Part shown: in pieces, positions 52,829 through 62,575 of the stretch | How the letters are laid out: the number at the start of each line of letters is the position of its first letter | How positions within the stretch are numbered: the stretch's first letter is position 1 | Assembly: GCF_036549475.1 (NCBI RefSeq) | Contig: NZ_JAZHLI010000002.1 | Location: 127,611-191,610 of the forward strand | DNA from: Aurantimonas sp036549475 | GTDB taxonomy: Bacteria > Pseudomonadota > Alphaproteobacteria > Rhizobiales > Rhizobiaceae | DNA length: 64,000 nucleotides | Reading direction: 5' to 3' | Program-made: the position numbers and the translations under genes | The notes under the pieces: generated by a model | Seen by the model: the letters and a program-made list of their open reading frames with translations, nothing else | Database searches by the model: none | Told to the model about the DNA's origin: nothing

Positions 52829-55567
52829 ATGACCGCCATCGATCCATCGCCGCCCACCGCCATCGGCCCGTTGCCGCAGCCGGGCAGCCGCCCGGAAGGG
52901 GGATGGCATACAGCGGACCGCGATGCTGTCCTGTCGACCCTCGCGAGCTCTTCCAAGGGGCTGGACGACGACGAGGCGGCGCGGCGGCTGGATCTGTTCG
53001 GGGCGAACACGCTGCCGGAGCCGCCGACGCGGTCCCTTCTGGCGATCATCCTCGCCCAGTTGAAAAGTCCGCTGATCTATCTGTTGCTGGTGGCGGCCGC
53101 GGTGTCGCTGATCCTGGCGGAGATTGATCAGGCCGTCTTCATCGCCATCGTGCTGGCGATCAACACCGGCATCGGTGCGGCGCAGGAATCGCGGGCGGAA
53201 TCGAATACGGCGGCGTTGCGGACCGCCATCACGACGGTCTGCCGGGTATGGCGGCAGGGAGCGGTGCGGCGGGTCGACAGCAAGGCGCTGGTGCCGGGCG
53301 ATGTCGTCATTCTGGAGAGCGGCGACCGGGTCCCGGCCGACCTGCGCATCCTGTCCGCATCCGAACTCCAGGCCAATGAATCCTCGCTGACCGGGGAATC
53401 GCTGCCGGTCGACAAGATGACCGGCGGCGCGCTTCCGTCGGACACGCCGCTTGCCGAGCGGGCGACCATGCTGTTTGCCGGCTCGACATTGCAGCGGGGT
53501 CGCTGCGAAGCTGTTGTCGTGGCGACCGGCCAGGCGACGGAGCTCGGGCAGATCGCCGGGGCGCTGCAGGTGGCAGCGGCGCCGCCGCCGCTGACCGTCA
53601 AGCTCGACCGCTTCACCCGCATGCTGGGCATCCTTGCGCTCGCCCTCGTGGCGGTCGTGGTCATTCAACAGTTCAGTGTCGGCGCCTCGCTGCACGAGAC
53701 CTTCTTCGTGGCGGTCGCCCTGGCCGTTTCGGTCATTCCCGAGGGGCTGCCGGTGGCCGTCACGGTCGCGCTGTCGGTGGCTACCCGCCGGATGGCGCGG
53801 CGCAACGTGATCGTGCGGAACCTGCCGGCGGTGGAAGGGCTGGGGGCCTGCACGGTGGTCGCGACCGACAAGACCGGCACGCTGACCCGCAACCAGCTCA
53901 CGGCCAAGCGGCTGTGGCTGCCGGAGCACGGGTTCGTCGAGATGGAAGGTGCCGGCTTCGATCTGGGCGGCCGGCTTCTCCAGGATGGAGAACCGCTCGG
54001 CGCGGCGGCGCAGGATGCGGCCCGGGACCTCGGGCGTTCGGCCACGCTCGGCAACGATGCGGCCTTCGATCCTCATGGCGGCGAGGCCGGACGCAGCGGC
54101 GACACCGTCGATCTCGCCTTCCTGGTCCTGGCGATGAAGGCCGGCCTGGATCTCCCGGCGGTGCGTAACGAAGCCCGGCGGATCGGCGAGCGCCCGTTCT
54201 CGGCCGAACGCAAATATGCCGCGACCCTCAACCGGCATGGCAGTGCCGTCCGGCTGCACGTCAAGGGCGCGGCGGAAGTGCTGGTGCCGCTTTGTCACAA
54301 TGTCGATGCGGCCGCGGTGCTGGCTGTGGCCGAGGACATGGCCAGTCACGGCTACCGCGTCCTGGCGGTCGCCACGCGGGACGTCGAACCGCCAGACGCC
54401 GCAGATCACCCGCCGAGCATCGACAAGGAGTTGGACCGGCTTACCCTTCTCGGGCTCGTCGGTTTCATCGATCCGCTGCGGCCGGAAGCCAGGCTGGCTG
54501 TCGCCGACTGCCGCCGGGCCGGCGTGGCGGTGAAGATGATCACCGGCGACCACGCCGCCACGGCGTTGTCGATCGCGCGCGACCTCGACATCGCGACCCG
54601 GCCGCAGGACGTGATGACCGGGCGCGAGATGGAGGACCCGACGGCGGGGACCGACGCGCGGATTGCCGCGACCTCTGTCTTCGCCCGGGTCGAGCCGGCT
54701 CACAAGGTGCGGATCGTCGAGGCGCTGCAGCGCTCGGGTCATGTCGTCGCGATGACCGGCGACGGCGTCAACGATGCGCCGGCGCTGCACGGCGCGGATC
54801 TCGGCGTCGCCATGGGGCGCGATGGCACGGATGCGGCGCGCGATGCGGCAGATCTCGTCCTGACCGACGACAATTTTGCATCCATCACCGCAGGCATCCA
54901 CGAGGGACGCGCCGCCTACGCCAATATCCGCAAGGTGATCAATCTGGCCATCAGCACCGGCGCCGCCGAGGCAGTCTTCTTCCTGATGGCGCTGTTCACC
55001 GGTTTCCCGGTGCCGCTGACGGCGGTGCAGCTCCTGTGGCTGAACCTCGTCACCAATGGCGGGCAGCATGTCGCCCTGGCGCTGGAGAAGCCCGAGCCGG
55101 GGTTGCTGTCACGTCCGCCGCGCAAGACGGACGAGGCGATCTTCGATGGTCTGATGATCCGCCAAACGGTGTTGTCGGGCGCCGTGATCGGCATCGTCGG
55201 CTATCTCGTCTTCGCCTGGGCGATCATGGCGGGCTGGAGCGAGTTCGACGCCCGCAACATCCTTCTCTTCCTGATGGTCGCCTTCGAGAACGTCCACGTG
55301 ATGAACTGCCGGTCGGAGACGATCTCGGCCTTCCGGATCCCGCTTTCCAACAACTGGCCGCTGGTTGCTTCCATCGTCGCGGCGCAGGCGATCCATATCG
55401 GCGCCGCCTTCACGCCGGGACTGCGCGCGGTGCTGGATCTGGCACCGATTCCCTGGGAGCAATGGGCGATGCTGGTGCCGCTGGCGCTGTCCGTGCTGGC
55501 CGTCATGGAGATCGACAAGGCGTTGCGCGCCTGGCGGCAGAGGGCGCACCGGCCCGTACCGGCCTGA
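52829..55567 (+). CDS. Cation-transporting P-type ATPase, type II
   Basis: P2-type ion pump, 912 residues. The cation-ATPase N-terminal domain (residues about 20-90) precedes the actuator with LTGESLPVDK, the PEGLPVAVTVAL helix, DKTGTLTRNQL with the phosphorylated Asp, and MTGDGVNDAPAL. The PEGL motif suggests a Ca2+- or Mn2+-type pump, but the ion is not proven. The ATG at 52829 is preferred; one 84 bases upstream adds an Arg/Pro-rich stretch. It probably shares control with the stress gene. Confidence 0.93.
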   Translation: MTAIDPSPPTAIGPLPQPGSRPEGGWHTADRDAVLSTLASSSKGLDDDEAARRLDLFGANTLPEPPTRSLLAIILAQLKSPLIYLLLVAAAVSLILAEIDQAVFIAIVLAINTGIGAAQESRAESNTAALRTAITTVCRVWRQGAVRRVDSKALVPGDVVILESGDRVPADLRILSASELQANESSLTGESLPVDKMTGGALPSDTPLAERATMLFAGSTLQRGRCEAVVVATGQATELGQIAGALQVAAAPPPLTVKLDRFTRMLGILALALVAVVVIQQFSVGASLHETFFVAVALAVSVIPEGLPVAVTVALSVATRRMARRNVIVRNLPAVEGLGACTVVATDKTGTLTRNQLTAKRLWLPEHGFVEMEGAGFDLGGRLLQDGEPLGAAAQDAARDLGRSATLGNDAAFDPHGGEAGRSGDTVDLAFLVLAMKAGLDLPAVRNEARRIGERPFSAERKYAATLNRHGSAVRLHVKGAAEVLVPLCHNVDAAAVLAVAEDMASHGYRVLAVATRDVEPPDAADHPPSIDKELDRLTLLGLVGFIDPLRPEARLAVADCRRAGVAVKMITGDHAATALSIARDLDIATRPQDVMTGREMEDPTAGTDARIAATSVFARVEPAHKVRIVEALQRSGHVVAMTGDGVNDAPALHGADLGVAMGRDGTDAARDAADLVLTDDNFASITAGIHEGRAAYANIRKVINLAISTGAAEAVFFLMALFTGFPVPLTAVQLLWLNLVTNGGQHVALALEKPEPGLLSRPPRKTDEAIFDGLMIRQTVLSGAVIGIVGYLVFAWAIMAGWSEFDARNILLFLMVAFENVHVMNCRSETISAFRIPLSNNWPLVASIVAAQAIHIGAAFTPGLRAVLDLAPIPWEQWAMLVPLALSVLAVMEIDKALRAWRQRAHRPVPA

Positions 55568-55609
55568 CACGAGCAGTGGGCCACCTCGCCAAGTGCCCGG
55601 GATGGATTG

Positions 55610-56398
55610 TCAGGTGGCAGTCAGGCGGCGGCTTCGCGTCTCGGCGAGATAGGGGTTCTGGTCGCGGCTTGCCCGATAGGCGGCGGGATCGAGATCGGCG
55701 AGGATGATCGCCGCGTCGTGCTCGCCGGCCGAGGCGAGGACCAATCCGTCCGGCGCCGCGATCACCGACTGGCCCTGATAGGCGAAAGCGCCATCGCTGC
55801 CGCAATGATCGGCATAGACGACGAAAAGCTGGTTTTCGAAGGCGCGCACCGGCACGACGTTCTGCGCAATGAAGCGCGCGCCGTCGCTCTGCGGCAGGGC
55901 GGTCGGCACGAGAATCACGTCGGCGCCGCGCAGGGCAAGGTCGCGGCAGAGTTCGGGAAACTCGACGTCGAAGCAGACGAGGAGGCCGCAGCGCAGGCCG
56001 GCGATCTCGACGATGGGCGAGGGGGCATCGCCGGGCGTGAACAGGCCCTTCTCGTAGTCGCCATAGAGCATGCGCTTGGCGTAGAGCACCGGCGCAGAGC
56101 CCGGGGCAAGCAGCGCCGCGGCATTGTCGACGCCCTGCGGCGTTCGGACGGCGAGACCCATGACGATCGCGATGCCGAGCCGGTCCGCTGCCGTGTGCCA
56201 CTCGGCAAGGCCGGTGTCGGTCGCCTCTGCCGTGTCGACGATCGCCTGCCCGGCGCCATAGCCGGTGGGCGCGAGTTCGGGCAGGACCACTAGGTCGGCA
56301 CCGGCCGCGGCGGCGTCCTTGAGGCTGCGGTGGATCGCGGCGTGCCGTTCGGCCACTGCCGTCGTGCCGGCGTCCATCTGGATGGCTGCGACCTTCAT
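55610..56398 (-). CDS. Carbon-nitrogen (nitrilase superfamily) hydrolase
   Basis: A 262-residue amidohydrolase with the superfamily triad Glu41 (VLPELAPTGYG), Lys109 (YAKRMLYGDYEKG) and Cys142 (GLLVCFDVEFPE). Substrate unknown. Its start overlaps the stop of the upstream permease (ATGA), so it belongs to the ABC operon. In polyamine routes, relatives hydrolyse N-carbamoylputrescine or omega-amides, which would fit. Confidence 0.92.
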   Translation of the reverse strand: MKVAAIQMDAGTTAVAERHAAIHRSLKDAAAAGADLVVLPELAPTGYGAGQAIVDTAEATDTGLAEWHTAADRLGIAIVMGLAVRTPQGVDNAAALLAPGSAPVLYAKRMLYGDYEKGLFTPGDAPSPIVEIAGLRCGLLVCFDVEFPELCRDLALRGADVILVPTALPQSDGARFIAQNVVPVRAFENQLFVVYADHCGSDGAFAYQGQSVIAAPDGLVLASAGEHDAAIILADLDPAAYRASRDQNPYLAETRSRRLTAT

Positions 56399-57201
56399 TT
56401 GCCGTCTCCGTCCGACCATGCCCCGAGCAGGCGCGGCAGGTCGCCGAAGCGGGCGACGAGGCCGAAGACGACCACGGCGACCGCCACGAAGAGGATCGAG
56501 ACCGAGGCCATGGTCGGCGTGTAGCCGTAGCGCAGGGCGTTGAAGATCTTGATCGGCACGGTCTCCAGGGTGAAGCCCACGGTCATGTAGGCGACGATGT
56601 ACTCGTTCAGCGACAGGACGAAGGCGAACGCGAAGCCCGAGACAATGTATGGCGCGATCATCGGCAGGACGATCGTGGTCAGGATGGTCCGCTCGTCGGC
56701 ACCCATGGTGCGGGCGGCCTCAGTCACCTCCCGGTCGATCGTCTGGAAGCCGAGCGAGATGGTCACCAGCGGCAGGCTGGTGAAGAAGATCGCATGGGAC
56801 ACCACCACCGTGTACCAGGCGCCGTACCCGCCCATGGTCGCCCAGAAGGACAGGGCGCCGAGCGCGGTGATCACCGGCGGAAGGACGAAGGGCGAGACGC
56901 CGAGCAGCTGCACGACACGGCCGATCACCGTCACGCGGCGCCACAGCGCATAGGCGATGGGCAGTGCGATGAGGACGGCGATGGTCGCCGCGCCCAGCGC
57001 AATCAGCACCGAGGTGGTCAGCGCGCCGCGCCAGCCCGCATCGGTGAAGATCTGGCCGTACCAGGCAAGCGAGAAGCCCTCGGGCGGAAAGGTCAGGCTG
57101 CGCTTCTCGCTGATCGAGACGCCGGCGATGACGACCAGAGGCGCCGCCATGAACAGGCCGACCGCGGCGAAGAACAGGCGCGTGAGGAGCGTGCCGGTCA
57201 T
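56395..57201 (-). CDS. ABC transporter permease (polyamine-type, PotC-like)
   Basis: Inner-membrane permease, 268 residues, six helices, with the EAA loop EAARTMGADERTILTTIVLP. It resembles PotC-type permeases. The start overlaps the other permease stop by 4 bases. The open frame continues far upstream but is antisense to the neighbouring genes. Confidence 0.92.
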   Translation of the reverse strand: MTGTLLTRLFFAAVGLFMAAPLVVIAGVSISEKRSLTFPPEGFSLAWYGQIFTDAGWRGALTTSVLIALGAATIAVLIALPIAYALWRRVTVIGRVVQLLGVSPFVLPPVITALGALSFWATMGGYGAWYTVVVSHAIFFTSLPLVTISLGFQTIDREVTEAARTMGADERTILTTIVLPMIAPYIVSGFAFAFVLSLNEYIVAYMTVGFTLETVPIKIFNALRYGYTPTMASVSILFVAVAVVVFGLVARFGDLPRLLGAWSDGDGK

Positions 57202-58064
57202 GGGGTCCCTCCCTTGCGGCCCAGGGCGGTTGTCAGCAGGACGAGGGACAGGCTGGTGATCACGAGGAACACCGCCATCGCCGCCGCGAAGGGCATGTTC
57301 GACTGGTAGATCGCCTGGTCGGTGATGAGGACCGACAGGGTCCAGTGCTCCGGCCGGCCGAGAAGCTGCGGCAGGAGATAGGCGCCGAGGGCAAAGACGA
57401 AGACGATGATGAAGGTCGCGATCAGCGCCGCCCGGAGCGCCGGCAGGATCACCGTGAAAAAGGCGCGCAGCGGCGAGGCGCCAAGCGTGCGCGCAGCTTC
57501 GGCCAGCGACGGGTCGAGCCGCGAGAAGGAGGGGTAGAGCACCAGCACGGCGTAGGGAAAGGCCTGGTAGGTCATGCCGGCCACCACCGCGATGAAACCG
57601 GGTGTCCAGGCATCCGGCGTTTCCATCAGGCCGATGGCGACGAAGAGATTGGACAGGCCGGCGGTGCGGCTGAGCAGCGTCGACCAGGAAAAGCCGATGA
57701 TCACCTCGGACAGGGACAGGACGGCCAGCATCGCCACCAGCCACGGCACCTGCCATTTTCGGCCAAGCTTCGTCAGGAGATAGGTGAATGGTGCGCCGAC
57801 GATCAGGCAGAGCGCCGAGACCAGCGCAGAGAGGCCGAGCGAGAAGAGCAGGATCTCGCCGAAGAACAGGCTGAGGAAACGGGCATAGTTCGCCGTCGTC
57901 AGGACCGGCTGGTAGAAGCCGCCTGCCACCCGCTCGAACAGCGAGACGGCGATCATCAGGCCGAAGGGCACGACGAAGAAGGCGAGCAGCATCAGCGCCG
58001 GGAAGACCAGCGGCAGCTGATCGCGCCAGCCGCCGGCTGCCTTGTCGGGCGCGGCGGCGCTCAT
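57198..58064 (-). CDS. ABC transporter permease (polyamine-type, PotB-like)
   Basis: Inner-membrane permease, 288 residues, six helices starting near residue 20 (FPALMLLAFFVVPFGLMI). EAA loop: EAARTLGASPLRAFFTVILP. Overlaps the ATPase gene and the second permease by 4 bases each. Confidence 0.92.
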   Translation of the reverse strand: MSAAAPDKAAGGWRDQLPLVFPALMLLAFFVVPFGLMIAVSLFERVAGGFYQPVLTTANYARFLSLFFGEILLFSLGLSALVSALCLIVGAPFTYLLTKLGRKWQVPWLVAMLAVLSLSEVIIGFSWSTLLSRTAGLSNLFVAIGLMETPDAWTPGFIAVVAGMTYQAFPYAVLVLYPSFSRLDPSLAEAARTLGASPLRAFFTVILPALRAALIATFIIVFVFALGAYLLPQLLGRPEHWTLSVLITDQAIYQSNMPFAAAMAVFLVITSLSLVLLTTALGRKGGTP

Positions 58065-59104
58065 GCGGCGCCTCCGGCGGGAAAGACCACGATGGCGGCC
58101 GGATCGAGCGCCAGGGAGACCTTGTCGCCCACCGCCAGATCGTTGCGGCCAGCCGCCCGCTGCGCGACGATGCGCCCGGCGGCCGTTTCCAGATACACCT
58201 CGACCGCCGAGCCCATGTCGCGGACGAACTCCACTCTGGCAGGGAGGGACGCGGCACCCTCGCGCTCGACGCTGACGTCTTCCGGACGGATCGAGACTTC
58301 CGCGGTCGCGCAGCCCGGCGGCAGCGCCAGGCCCGGGATCGGTGCGTCGGCGATGGTCGCGCCGCCCTCGGCTGCATGCGCCGTCAGGAGGTTGGTCTGG
58401 CCGAGGAAGTCGGCGACGAACGCATTGACGGGGCGGCGATAGATGTCGATCGGCCGGTTCATCTGCTGGATGCGGCCGCCCTTCATGACGACGATGGTGT
58501 CGGCCATGGTCATGGCCTCGCGCTGGTCGTGGGTGACGACGATGGTGGTGATGCCGAGCCGCTCCTGCAGTTGCCGCAGTTCCACCTGCATGGCCTCGCG
58601 CAATTTGGCGTCGAGCGCCGACAGCGGCTCGTCGAGAAGGAAGAGTTTTGGCGAGACGGCGAGCGCCCGCGCGATGGCGACCCGCTGGCGCTGGCCGCCG
58701 GACAATTGCGCCACCGGCCGGTCGGCGACGCCGGGCAGGCGGACCAGATCCAGCAGTTCGGTGACGCGGGCGTCGCGCTCGGCGCGTCCCCGGCCGCGGA
58801 TCTTCAGCGGATAGGCGATGTTGTCGCCGACCCTCAGATGGGGGAAGAGCGCCAGCGACTGGAACACCATGCCGAAGTCGCGCTGGTGGACGGGGCGGTC
58901 GTCGATGACGGTGCCGTCGAAGCGGATCGTGCCGCTGGTCGGCGTTTCCAGACCCGCGATCATGCGCATGAGCGTGGTCTTGCCGCAGCCGGACGGGCCG
59001 AGCAGGCAGACGAAGCTGCCGGCCGGAACCTCGAGCACCGCGTCGTCGACGGCCAGGACGGAGCCGTAGCGCTTGGTGATGTTGGCAAGTTCGAGTGCGC
59101 TCAT
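58061..59104 (-). CDS. ABC transporter ATP-binding protein (PotA-like)
   Basis: Importer ATPase, 347 residues. Walker A GPSGCGKTT (36-44), signature LSGGQRQRVAIARAL, Walker B LFLLDEPLSALD, and a C-terminal TOBE domain typical of PotA/MalK-type importers. Overlaps the permease gene by 4 bases. Confidence 0.95.
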   Translation of the reverse strand: MSALELANITKRYGSVLAVDDAVLEVPAGSFVCLLGPSGCGKTTLMRMIAGLETPTSGTIRFDGTVIDDRPVHQRDFGMVFQSLALFPHLRVGDNIAYPLKIRGRGRAERDARVTELLDLVRLPGVADRPVAQLSGGQRQRVAIARALAVSPKLFLLDEPLSALDAKLREAMQVELRQLQERLGITTIVVTHDQREAMTMADTIVVMKGGRIQQMNRPIDIYRRPVNAFVADFLGQTNLLTAHAAEGGATIADAPIPGLALPPGCATAEVSIRPEDVSVEREGAASLPARVEFVRDMGSAVEVYLETAAGRIVAQRAAGRNDLAVGDKVSLALDPAAIVVFPAGGAA

Positions 59105-59130
59105 CGGCTGTGCGGTTCCTGATGCGATGG

Positions 59131-59159
59131 GCCGGCCGCCCCGGAAGGAGGCGACCGGC
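59131..59159 (-). other. Intercistronic hairpin between binding-protein and ATPase genes
   Basis: A 10-pair stem (59131-59140 with 59150-59159) including one position that pairs only as G-U in minus-strand RNA. Such stems after binding-protein genes often protect the upstream message or reduce read-through, giving excess binding protein. Confidence 0.45.
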
Positions 59160-59177
59160 AGACGTTGAAGGCTCGGC

Positions 59178-60266
59178 TCAGCCGACGATGAGTTCGGTCC
59201 ATTTCTGGTTCAGCCAGTCGGACTTCTCGACATACAGATCGTAGCGCGGAACGATCGGGTCGATCTCGGAGGAGACCGCCGCGAATTCCTCATCGGTGAG
59301 GTCGAGGAGGTCGCGCTTGATCACCGGGGCCGTGCCGACCTTGCGGGCGAGCAGGCTCTGGATCTCCGGCTGGGTCATGTAGTCGATGAACTCATGGGCG
59401 ATGTCGCCCTTCTCGGACGCCTTGGAGACGGCCCAGCAGCCGGAATCGGAGATGCCGCCTTCCTTCGGGAAGGTCGAGCGGACCGGGAAGCCGTCGGCCG
59501 CGGCCAGGCCCGTCACGTCGTGATAATACTGGCCCATCGGAATCTCGCCGGATTTCAGCGCCTGCTCGAACTGCGCCTCGTCCCGGTACCAGAGCTGGAC
59601 GTTCGGCTTCACCTCGGCCAGCTTGTCCATCACCTGCAGGATGCCCTCCTCGGTGTCGAGGATGTCGGTGCCGTCGAAGAAGGTCCTGGCGGTGACTTCC
59701 AGGAGGAAGGAGTTCGAGACGAGGGCGAGCAGCCCCAGCTTCTCCTTGTTGGCCGGGTCCCAGAGCGCGGCCCAGCTATCGGGCGCCTCCGGATAGACAT
59801 CCGTGTTGGTGACGAGATTGATGTACCAGGCGACGGCGCCGATGCCGGCGACCCGGCCGTCGGGATAGCTCACGACGAAGGGCGGCAGGACGTCGCCGGA
59901 GCGGGTGATCCTGTCCATGTCCAGCGGTTGCCAGAGCTCGGTCTGCAGACCCTTGCGCATGGCGACCTGCGACATCATCGAGACGTCGGCCGGCGCGACG
60001 CCGGCCCGGGCAGCCTGCTCGAGCTGCACCAGCCAGGCTTCGCCGGTCGGCTCGGCGACGCTCTCCACGGCGATGCCCGTCGCTTCGGTGAAGGCCGGGA
60101 AGATGTTGGTGTCGAAGGAATCCTTGAAGTAGCCGCCATAGACGCCGATTTTCAGGCTCTTGTCCTGGGCTCTGAGGATCGACGGCATGGCCAGCGTGGC
60201 GCCTGCGGCGCCGGCGGCGGCGAGCAGATGCCGCCGGGTCAGGATGAGAGGGGACTTCCGCGTCAT
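59178..60266 (-). CDS. ABC substrate-binding protein (PotD/SBP_bac_8-like)
   Basis: Periplasmic binding protein, 362 residues, with a Tat-like signal peptide (LTRRHLLAAAGAAGATLAMP, cleavage near ILRAQ). The mature part begins LKIGVYGGYFKDSF and contains polyamine-type binding-protein features (PEIQSLLARKVGTAPV). AAGGAGA ribosome site. The ligand is not determined; the adjacent ureohydrolase suggests a guanidino compound or polyamine. Confidence 0.92.
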   Translation of the reverse strand: MTRKSPLILTRRHLLAAAGAAGATLAMPSILRAQDKSLKIGVYGGYFKDSFDTNIFPAFTEATGIAVESVAEPTGEAWLVQLEQAARAGVAPADVSMMSQVAMRKGLQTELWQPLDMDRITRSGDVLPPFVVSYPDGRVAGIGAVAWYINLVTNTDVYPEAPDSWAALWDPANKEKLGLLALVSNSFLLEVTARTFFDGTDILDTEEGILQVMDKLAEVKPNVQLWYRDEAQFEQALKSGEIPMGQYYHDVTGLAAADGFPVRSTFPKEGGISDSGCWAVSKASEKGDIAHEFIDYMTQPEIQSLLARKVGTAPVIKRDLLDLTDEEFAAVSSEIDPIVPRYDLYVEKSDWLNQKWTELIVG

Positions 60267-60300
60267 GACTTGATCTCCTTGGTTGCACATGTCTGGCAGG

Positions 60301-61356
60301 TCAGCGGGCAGCGCCGGGACGGTTCGGCGTGAAATCCGCAAGGCTCAGCAGTTCGAACAGCATCTGCGCGCCGGCATGGGCGGTGTTGGTGGTGGCGTCG
60401 TATTGCGGGGCCACCTCCACCACGTCGCCGCCGATCATGTCGATGCCGGCGAGGCCGCGCAGGATCATCTGCACCTCGCGCGTGGTCAGGCCGCCGATCT
60501 CGGGCGTGCCGGTGCCCGGTGCGAAGGCCGGGTCGAGGCTGTCGATGTCGAAGGAGACATAGACCGGTCCGTCGCCGACGACGGCACGGGCCTGGGCGAT
60601 CACCGCCTCGATGCCCATGCCGGGGATCTCCTCGGTATGGATGACGGTCATGCCGGATTCGAAGGAGAACTCCCACAGATATTCCGACGCGCCCCGGATG
60701 CCGATCTGGATGGTGCGTTCGGGATCGAGCACGCCGTCCAGCACCGCCTGGCGGAAGGGGCCGCCATGGTGGAACTTGCAGCCGTCGAAGGGGCCGGACG
60801 TGTCGCAATGGGCGTCGATGTGGATCATCCCGACTGGGCGGTCGGCGCAGAGCGCCCTGAGGATCGGCAGGGTGATCGAATGATCCCCGCCGACGAAGAG
60901 CGGCAGCACGCCGGCCTTGGCGATCGCCGCGGCGGTGCGCTCGATGTCCTCGTGCGAGGTGGCCAGATCGAAGCGGCTGCGGAAGGGCACGTCGCCGATA
61001 TCCGCCACCTTCAGGCTGGCCGTCGGCATCGTCTTCAGGACGTGATTGTAGGGCCCGACACGCTCCATCGTGCGCAGGGCCCGCGGCCCGAAGCGCGAGC
61101 CGTTGCGATTGGTGACGCCGAGGTCCATCGGCACGCCGATCATCGCGACGTCGAGGCCCGACAGGTCCGGTGCGGACCAGTCGACCGCGCGCCAGGGCGC
61201 ATCGAGCAGGGTCGGCACGCCGGCATAGGGGGCGACACGGGTACCCTTGGGGTCGAACAGCCGGTCGGCCACGGCCGCAAAGCCCTCGTCGTAGATCACA
61301 CGCTCGTTGTCGCCGGCGAAACGCTGCCGCAGCGCCGCCAGTTTGCCGCTATCCAT
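60301..61356 (-). CDS. Agmatinase-family ureohydrolase
   Basis: Mn-dependent ureohydrolase, 351 residues, cleaving urea from a guanidino compound. Metal motifs are GGDHSIT, HIDAHCDT and SFDIDSLDPAFAPGTG. Agmatinase, guanidinobutyrase, guanidinopropionase and guanidine hydrolase share this fold; the stretch DGCKFHHGGPFRQAV does not match the agmatinase pattern I know well, so I leave the substrate open. The start overlaps the aminotransferase end by 8 bases; 34 bases separate it from the binding-protein gene. Confidence 0.9.
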   Translation of the reverse strand: MDSGKLAALRQRFAGDNERVIYDEGFAAVADRLFDPKGTRVAPYAGVPTLLDAPWRAVDWSAPDLSGLDVAMIGVPMDLGVTNRNGSRFGPRALRTMERVGPYNHVLKTMPTASLKVADIGDVPFRSRFDLATSHEDIERTAAAIAKAGVLPLFVGGDHSITLPILRALCADRPVGMIHIDAHCDTSGPFDGCKFHHGGPFRQAVLDGVLDPERTIQIGIRGASEYLWEFSFESGMTVIHTEEIPGMGIEAVIAQARAVVGDGPVYVSFDIDSLDPAFAPGTGTPEIGGLTTREVQMILRGLAGIDMIGGDVVEVAPQYDATTNTAHAGAQMLFELLSLADFTPNRPGAAR

Positions 61357-62575
61357 GAAGCTTCCTCGCTGGACGGTCTGGTTCGTGGGCGAAGGCGCCG
61401 GCCGAGAGGCCGAGACCAATCCGCCGGGCCATCTCGCGGATGCCGTCCGCATCCACATTGGCAAAGGCAATCCGCAGGTGACTTTCCTGGCCGGGGCCGA
61501 AGAAGCTGCCGGGCAGGACGAGGACCCCGAGTTCGCGGGTCAGGGCCTCGGCGACGGCCTCGGCCGGCCGGTCCGGAAAGGGATGGCGGACGTAGGCAAA
61601 ATAGGCGCCGATCTGGTCCAGCGACCAGCCGGGCAGGGCCGCGAAGGCGTCACGGAAGATGACGGCCCGGCGGGCGATCTCGTCGCGGTTCGCGTCGCGC
61701 CAGCCGGCCAGTTCGCCGATCGCCCAGGGCAGCGCCGCCTGGGCCGGACGCGGCGCACAGATCTGGATGCAGTCGATGACCTTCTCCAGTTCGCCGATCA
61801 GGGTCTCGCCGGCGATCATCGCGCCGACCCGGTGGCCGGGAATGGCGTAGGATTTGGAGAAGGAATAGAGCGCGATCAGGTTTTCGCGCGCGTCCGTTCG
61901 GGCGAAAAGCGCATGCGGCCGGCCGAGAGCGGGGGCGAGGAAATCGCGGTAAGTCTCGTCGAGGACGAGATAAATGCCGCGCGCGACGCAAATCTCAAAG
62001 AGTTCTGCCAGACGCTCCGGTGGATAGACCGCGCCGGTCGGATTGTTCGGGCTGACCAGCACCAGCGCCCGACAGCGCTCGTCCAGCACCGCTTCCAGCC
62101 CGGCCACCGATGGCAGGAATCCGTCGGCCGCCTCGGTCTGGAGCGGCCTAGCCTCGATGCCGAGCATCTCCAGCGTCATCTTGTGATTGAAGTACCAGGG
62201 CGCCGGCAGGACGACGGCGTCGCCGCTGCGCGCGACGCTGAGCATGGCGGCGAAGAAGGCCTGGTTGCAGCCGCTGGTGATGGCGATACGGCCGGCGTGG
62301 ACGGCAGCGCCGTAGCGTGCGGCCACATGGGCGGCATAGGCCTCGTGCAAAGCGCGGTCGCCGAGAATGTCGCCATAGCGGGCGCCGGACGAGGAGGCGG
62401 CCGCCTCGGCCAGCCGCACGGCGAATTCGGCCGGCGGGGCATGGTTCGGAACGGCCTGGCTGCAGTCGATCAGCGGGCCGTGGCTGCCGTCATAGGCCGC
62501 GATCCACCGGCCGGCGCGGGCGATGGGCGGCACGGTGACGGCCGACAGCAGCGGGTTGGGCACGGGCGCCGTCAT
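61349..62575 (-). CDS. Class I/II PLP aminotransferase
   Basis: A 408-residue aspartate-aminotransferase-fold enzyme. The PLP lysine is in YSFSKSYAIPGHRVG, with LVSPNNPTGAVYP and the LDETYRDF region. First gene of the operon. It could transaminate arginine, a polyamine-derived or other amine substrate; unproven. Confidence 0.93.
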   Translation of the reverse strand: MTAPVPNPLLSAVTVPPIARAGRWIAAYDGSHGPLIDCSQAVPNHAPPAEFAVRLAEAAASSSGARYGDILGDRALHEAYAAHVAARYGAAVHAGRIAITSGCNQAFFAAMLSVARSGDAVVLPAPWYFNHKMTLEMLGIEARPLQTEAADGFLPSVAGLEAVLDERCRALVLVSPNNPTGAVYPPERLAELFEICVARGIYLVLDETYRDFLAPALGRPHALFARTDARENLIALYSFSKSYAIPGHRVGAMIAGETLIGELEKVIDCIQICAPRPAQAALPWAIGELAGWRDANRDEIARRAVIFRDAFAALPGWSLDQIGAYFAYVRHPFPDRPAEAVAEALTRELGVLVLPGSFFGPGQESHLRIAFANVDADGIREMARRIGLGLSAGAFAHEPDRPARKLHG

